This document shows positions 60,130 to 64,000 of a stretch of 64,000 nt of DNA, piece after piece (the stretch's first letter is position 1; the number at the start of each line of letters is the position of its first letter). The notes beneath the pieces were generated by a model that saw nothing but the letters and a program-made list of their open reading frames with translations, ran no database searches and was not told where the DNA came from. The translations under genes and the position numbers were made by a program. The stretch is from positions 682,001-746,000 of the forward strand of contig CAWFLQ010000001.1 in NCBI GenBank assembly GCA_963816745.1. Direction: 5' to 3'. Origin of the DNA: VAZQ01 sp963816745 (GTDB taxonomy: Bacteria > Pseudomonadota > Alphaproteobacteria > Rhizobiales > Xanthobacteraceae).

Positions 60130-61400
60130 ATGCTGCCCGCGACCTCCGCATCCGCCCTTCGTCGCAGCCGCGACGAAGGTGATACCGCAACAATTCAAAC
60201 CGGCGCGCCGAACGATCCTCGGACCATGTGGCGCGAGGCCTTTCGCGTCGTGCGCGCGGAGACCGAACGTCGCGCCGCGCCGCTGGGTCCCGAGGACCAG
60301 GTCGTGCAGTCGATGTCCGACGCCAGCCCGACCAAATGGCACCGGGCGCATACCACCTGGTTCCTCGAGCAGTTTCTCCTGGTCCCGCGTCTTGCCGGCT
60401 ACCGGGTGTTCGACGAGCAATTCGCGTATCTCTTCAACTCGTACTACGTGGCGGCCGGCCCGCGTCACGCGCGGCCGCGGCGCGGGCTGCTGACGCGGCC
60501 GGACTGCGAGGAGATCGCTGCGTTCCGCGCGCACGTCGACGAGGGGATCGGACGGCTCATCGCCAATGCCGAGGAATCGGAGCTTGCGGCGGTGCTGCGC
60601 ATTCTCGAGATCGGCCTCCATCACGAGCAGCAGCATCAGGAGCTCCTCCTCACCGATATCCTGCATGCCTTCGCGCAGAACCCGATCGCGCCGGCCTACG
60701 ATGCCGACTGGCAGGCGCCGCGCCCGCGGTCCTCATCGGACGAGTTTGTCGACTTGGCATCGGGCATTCATGACATCGGCTTCGCGGGCGATGGCTTCTG
60801 CTTCGATAACGAAGGGCCGGCTCATCAGGTCCTGCTGCAGCCGGCGCGCATCGGACGCGGTCTCGTCACCAACGCACAGTGGCTCGAATTCATGGCCGAC
60901 GACGGCTACCGACGCCGTCGCTATGGCTCTCCGACGGCTGGGCAGTGGTCGAGGCGGAAGACTGGGACGCGCCCGGCTATTGGCGGCAGCGCGACGGCGT
61001 GTGGCTGTCGCTGACGCTGGGCGGACTACGGCCGGTCGATCCGGACGCGCCCGTCACCCACGTGAGCTATTACGAGGCCGATGCCTTCGCGCGCTGGGCC
61101 GGCAAGCACCTGCCGACCGAGGCCGAGTGGGAAGTGGCGGCGCGTGCCGATCTGCTCGACGACGCCTTCGGCATCGCCTGGCAGTGGACCCGCAGCGCTT
61201 ATCTGCCCTATCCGGGCTACCGCGCGGCCGATGGGGCGCTCGGCGAATACAACGGCAAGTTCATGATCAATCAGATGGTTCTCCGCGGCAGCTCGCACGC
61301 GACGCCGGCCGGCCATGCGCGCGCGAGCTACCGGAATTTTTTCCCGCCGTCGGCGCGCTGGCAATTCAGCGGGTTGCGGCTCCTGGATTACGTCACGTGA
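60130..61400 (+). CDS. egtB: Ergothioneine biosynthesis sulfoxide synthase EgtB (frameshifted)
   Basis: About 423 residues. The DinB-like N-terminal half has SPTKWHRAHTTWFLEQFLL (H71/H74) and the iron site H165-x3-H169-x-E171 in GLHHEQQHQE; the C-terminal half is the sulfatase-modifying-factor fold (PVTHVSYYEADAFARWAGKHLPTEAEWEVAAR ... GLRLLDYVT). EgtB joins hercynine to a thiol with oxygen. One C seems missing near 60912, between DDGYRR and PSLWLSDGW. egtD follows after 16 bases, which supports the call. Confidence 0.93.
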
Positions 61401-61416
61401 CGATTGGAGCTTCGTG

Positions 61417-62391
61417 ATGGCTGCCCAGACCCAAGCCGCTCTCCGGTACGCACCGGTCGAAGCGGATTCGCCTTTCCTGCATGACGTCATTGCCGGGCTG
61501 ACGGCGCGGCCCAAGCGGCTTCCCCCGAAATACTTCTATGACGAAGCGGGCGCGCGGCTGTTCGAGGAGATCACCGCACTGCCGGAATATTACCCGACGC
61601 GATGCGAGCTCGCGATCCTGCGCCAGCGCGCGGCCGACATCGCGCGCCTCTTCCCGGAAGGCTCGGCGCTGATCGAGTTCGGCAGCGGGTCGAGCAGGAA
61701 GGTGAGGATCGTGCTCGAGGCGGCGCCGACGATCGCGGCCTATGTACCGGTCGACATTTCCTCGCAGATGCTGGTGCAAGAAGCGGAGGAACTGCGGCGC
61801 GACCATCCGCGCCTCGCGGTGCTGCCGGTCGAGGCCGATTTCACGCGGCCGTTCGTCCTGCCGGCGGCGGTGGCGGGCATGGCGCATACCGGTTTCTTTC
61901 CCGGCTCGACCATCGGCAATTTCGAGCCGCACGAGGCCTGCTCGTTCCTGCGCCACGCCGGGCACGTACTGGGACGCGGCGCCCACCTCATCATCGGCGT
62001 CGATCTGGTGAAGGACCCGAGCATCCTCAATGCCGCCTACGACGACGCCGCCGGCGTCACCGCGAGATTCAATCTCAACCTGCTCGTGCGCATCAATCGC
62101 GAGCTCGGCGGCGACTTCGATCTCGACAGCTTCAGCCACCACGCCTTCTACAACTCGGAGCGCCATCGCATCGAGATGCATCTCGCCAGCAAGAAACGCC
62201 AGAAGGTGAGAGTGGCCGGTCGAACAATCGAATTCCGCGCCGGCGAGACCATCCACACCGAGAACAGCTACAAGTACACGCTCGAATCCTTCGGCGCGCT
62301 GGCGCGCGGCTCGGGATGGAATCCGGTCGCGGTGTGGACCGATGCCGGTGGAAATTTTTCCGTCCACGCGCTGGAGTTCGAGGGCACGTAG
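61417..62391 (+). CDS. egtD: L-histidine N-alpha-methyltransferase EgtD
   Basis: 324 residues. KRLPPKYFYDEAGARLFEEITALPEYYPTR is the diagnostic start of EgtD; the SAM site is LIEFGSGSSRKVRIVL; FFPGSTIGNFEPHEA and HHAFYNSERHRIEMHLAS complete the histidine pocket. It trimethylates histidine to hercynine, the first step of ergothioneine synthesis. ATG at 61417 follows GGAGC; a GTG one codon earlier is possible. Confidence 0.95.
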   Translation: MAAQTQAALRYAPVEADSPFLHDVIAGLTARPKRLPPKYFYDEAGARLFEEITALPEYYPTRCELAILRQRAADIARLFPEGSALIEFGSGSSRKVRIVLEAAPTIAAYVPVDISSQMLVQEAEELRRDHPRLAVLPVEADFTRPFVLPAAVAGMAHTGFFPGSTIGNFEPHEACSFLRHAGHVLGRGAHLIIGVDLVKDPSILNAAYDDAAGVTARFNLNLLVRINRELGGDFDLDSFSHHAFYNSERHRIEMHLASKKRQKVRVAGRTIEFRAGETIHTENSYKYTLESFGALARGSGWNPVAVWTDAGGNFSVHALEFEGT

Positions 62392-62400
62392 CTCGCACCC

Positions 62401-63325
62401 ATGCCGATCTGCGAAGCCGACCCCTGGCGTTTGCAATATTTCGAAGGCGTCGCCTGTCCGCCGGGCGTGAATATCCCGACCGAGGACAGCGACGCCTGGC
62501 GCTGGTTTCCCGATCATAGCTGGGTCTATGACAAGGTCGCGGTGGCGCTGAGCCAGGGTCTCGATGCCGCCCCGCACGGCGTGCCGCCGCCGCGCTTTCC
62601 CGTCTTCTCCAAGCCGATCGTCAATCTCAAGGGCATGGGGATCGCGAGCCGCGTTGCTGCAGACGGAGGCCGAGTACGAGGAGAGCCTCACCCCCGGCCA
62701 TATGTGGATGACGCTCCTGGACGGTCGGCATGTCAGCACCGATGTCGCCATCGTCGACGGCGAGCCTTGCTGGTGGCGCCACGTCACCGGCGAGCCGGGC
62801 GGGCAAGGTACCTTCGACGGCACCTTCGACATCTGGACGGTGCATGCCGCGCACGACGCGGCGATCGAGGATTATTGCGGCGCGTGGATCCGAAAGCATC
62901 TCGCGGGCTACACCGGCATCCTCAATACCGAGACCATCGGCGGCAGGATGATCGAGGTGCATCTGCGCATGAGCGACCAATGGCCCGATCTCTACGGCGC
63001 CGGCTGGGTCGATGCGGTCGTTCGCCTCTACCACGAGGGCAAGTGGCTGTTCGCCGATGCGGACCGCCGCGACGGCTACAGCGTGGTGCTGTTCGGCCCG
63101 CACGGGCCGCACTACCGCCATCCGCCGCCGGCGCTGGTGGCGAAGGTTCGCGACTTGCCGGGAGTCTCGAGCGTCCAGATCACATTCCACGAGGACAAGG
63201 AGCCGGGGCAACATGCCATGCCGCCTGGCGGTTTCCGCCTCGCGATCGTGAACGCCTTCGACCTGCCAGCCGGCCGCGCCGGGCGCGACATGCTGCGCGC
63301 GCATTTTCTCACGCACGCGGCGTGA
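62401..63325 (+). CDS. Conserved protein downstream of egtD, possible ATP-grasp relative (frameshifted)
   Basis: About 308 residues. The first part reads MPICEADPWRLQYFEGVACPPGVNIPTEDSDAWRWFPDHSWVYDK; later come YEESLTPGHMWMTLLDGRHVSTDVAIVDG and LNTETIGGRMIEVHLRMSDQWPDLYGAGWVDAVVRLY. The last motif recalls the metal-binding E-x-N strand region of ATP-grasp enzymes, but the match is weak. One extra T near 62653 breaks the frame. It begins nine bases after egtD, so co-transcription is likely. I do not know its function. Confidence 0.7.
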
Positions 63326-63334
63326 TGATTCGCT

Positions 63335-63475
63335 GTAGGGTGGGCAAAGGCGTGAGCCAATCCCCGCTCTCACCACCCGAACGCTGCAGCGCCGTGCCCA
63401 CGCGTCGATGAACGGCGTATGCGGGACGGTCACGCGTGGGCACGGCGCGCAAGAGCGCGCCTTTGCCCACCCTAC
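63335..63475. repeat. Long palindromic intergenic repeat (family P, copy 3)
   Basis: Outer ends GTAGGGTGGGCAAAGGCG and CGCCTTTGCCCACCCTAC are perfect inverses. An inner pair GCCGTGCCCACGCGT / ACGCGTGGGCACGGC repeats the same TGGGCA theme, giving nested stems over 141 bases. Confidence 0.85.
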
Positions 63476-63538
63476 GGTGCCTCGTTATAGTCGCGCGCCT
63501 GCTCCACCCATCACCCGACAACCCCGGAGACCATCAGC

Positions 63539-64000
63539 ATGCAAGACGACGCCGTGGCGCGTGGAGCGCGTGTCCTACGCCTCGACCGCAAGTTTCGCTG
63601 GCCGGGCGGGCGCCATGTCGCGGTCGTGCTCAACGTCGCCTACGAGGGCTGGTCGGACGGCAAGGCGCCGGGCATCGGCCCGATGGGCAATCCGCTGCCG
63701 GCGGGCGCGTTCGATACCAACGCGCTGTCGTGGGGCACCTATGGCGCGACGCGCGGGATCGAGCGGCTCTTGCGCGCGCTCGACCGCACCGGCCGGCGCG
63801 CGAGCGTGATGGTGAGCGGCGTCTTCGCGGAACGCACACCCGCGACTTTGCGCGCAATCGCCGATGCCGGGCACGAGATCGTCGCGCATTGCTACGCGCA
63901 AGACATCATCCCCGCGCAGCTCACGGCCGAGCAGGTCCGCGCCGACATCGAGAAGACCACGAATGCGCTGGAAGCGGCCTCCGGCCAGCGCCCGCGCGGC
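63539..64000 (+). CDS. Polysaccharide deacetylase family protein, N-terminal part (runs off the window)
   Basis: 154 codons open to the window edge: MQDDAVARGARVLRLDRKFRWPGGRHVAVVLN, then WGTYGATRGIERLLRALDRTG, ASVMVSGVFAERTPATLRAIADAGHEIVAHCYAQD. The G-HEI-x-x-H motif and the layout match NodB-like deacetylases of the PuuE/allantoinase group rather than chitin deacetylases. GGAG lies 11 bases upstream of the ATG. Catalytic aspartates expected later in the fold are beyond what is visible. Confidence 0.85.
   Translation, partial: MQDDAVARGARVLRLDRKFRWPGGRHVAVVLNVAYEGWSDGKAPGIGPMGNPLPAGAFDTNALSWGTYGATRGIERLLRALDRTGRRASVMVSGVFAERTPATLRAIADAGHEIVAHCYAQDIIPAQLTAEQVRADIEKTTNALEAASGQRPRG

Overview
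The window is a GC-rich stretch of an alphaproteobacterial chromosome, most likely Hyphomicrobiales (Bradyrhizobium / Xanthobacteraceae-like). The evidence is codon usage, the many orphan tripartite-tricarboxylate-type (Bug/TctC) periplasmic binding proteins, paired fatty-acid and B12-mutase genes, and several palindromic intergenic repeats of a kind common in these genomes. I saw no rRNA, tRNA, CRISPR array, prophage or transposase, so the genus is inference.

Layout. 0-2.6 kb: end of a DUF808 membrane protein, a ClC chloride transporter and an SDR oxidoreductase. 2.7-11.2 kb: Sel1-repeat protein, small Cys-rich secreted protein, a binding protein, a membrane-anchored unknown, a CxxCH periplasmic protein, a VWA protein and an extradiol dioxygenase, with a ~97 % identical broken copy of part of that dioxygenase 2.4 kb upstream. 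11.9-17.6 kb: a minus-strand catabolic operon (molybdenum hydroxylase large subunit, crotonase, UbiD decarboxylase, binding protein). 17.6-25.6 kb: thioesterase and a fatty-acid beta-oxidation operon (FadE, thiolase, FadJ-type bifunctional enzyme, acetyl-CoA hydrolase/transferase family protein) carrying about 17 frameshifts. 26.7-32.2 kb: a six-gene minus-strand operon built on a divergent B12-dependent acyl-CoA mutase (binding protein, mutase large subunit, B12 subunit, lipocalin-like protein, MeaB GTPase, alpha/beta hydrolase). 32.5-39.5 kb: another binding protein divergent from a LysR regulator, a VOC protein, and an RND pump with its adaptor. 40-46.2 kb: secreted metallopeptidase-like protein, a histidine kinase / response regulator pair and two ABC_sub_bind lipid/aminoacid-type binding proteins. 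46.4-59.8 kb: enolase-superfamily enzyme, iron/solute-binding protein, NHL propeller, amidohydrolase, two binding proteins, cupin, MetE-like methyltransferase, repeat-rich OmpA protein, lytic transglycosylase, GlcG-like protein. 60.1-64 kb: ergothioneine genes egtB and egtD, an unknown protein, and the start of a polysaccharide deacetylase.

Non-coding signals. The most striking are three copies of a ~166 bp doublet made of two different 75-79 bp hairpins (called A and B here), each with CTAG ends, a 3-nt bulge and compensated stem changes. A separate family of three long palindromes (3949-4071, 49070-49156, 63335-63475) also occurs, and one of them forms the last codons of a propeller gene.

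Quality caution. About 30 single-base frameshifts break otherwise well-conserved genes; most look like one-base insertions and over half lie in 18.0-25.1 kb. I read most as sequencing or assembly errors rather than real decay, so frameshifted genes are given as whole-gene spans with the shift positions stated.
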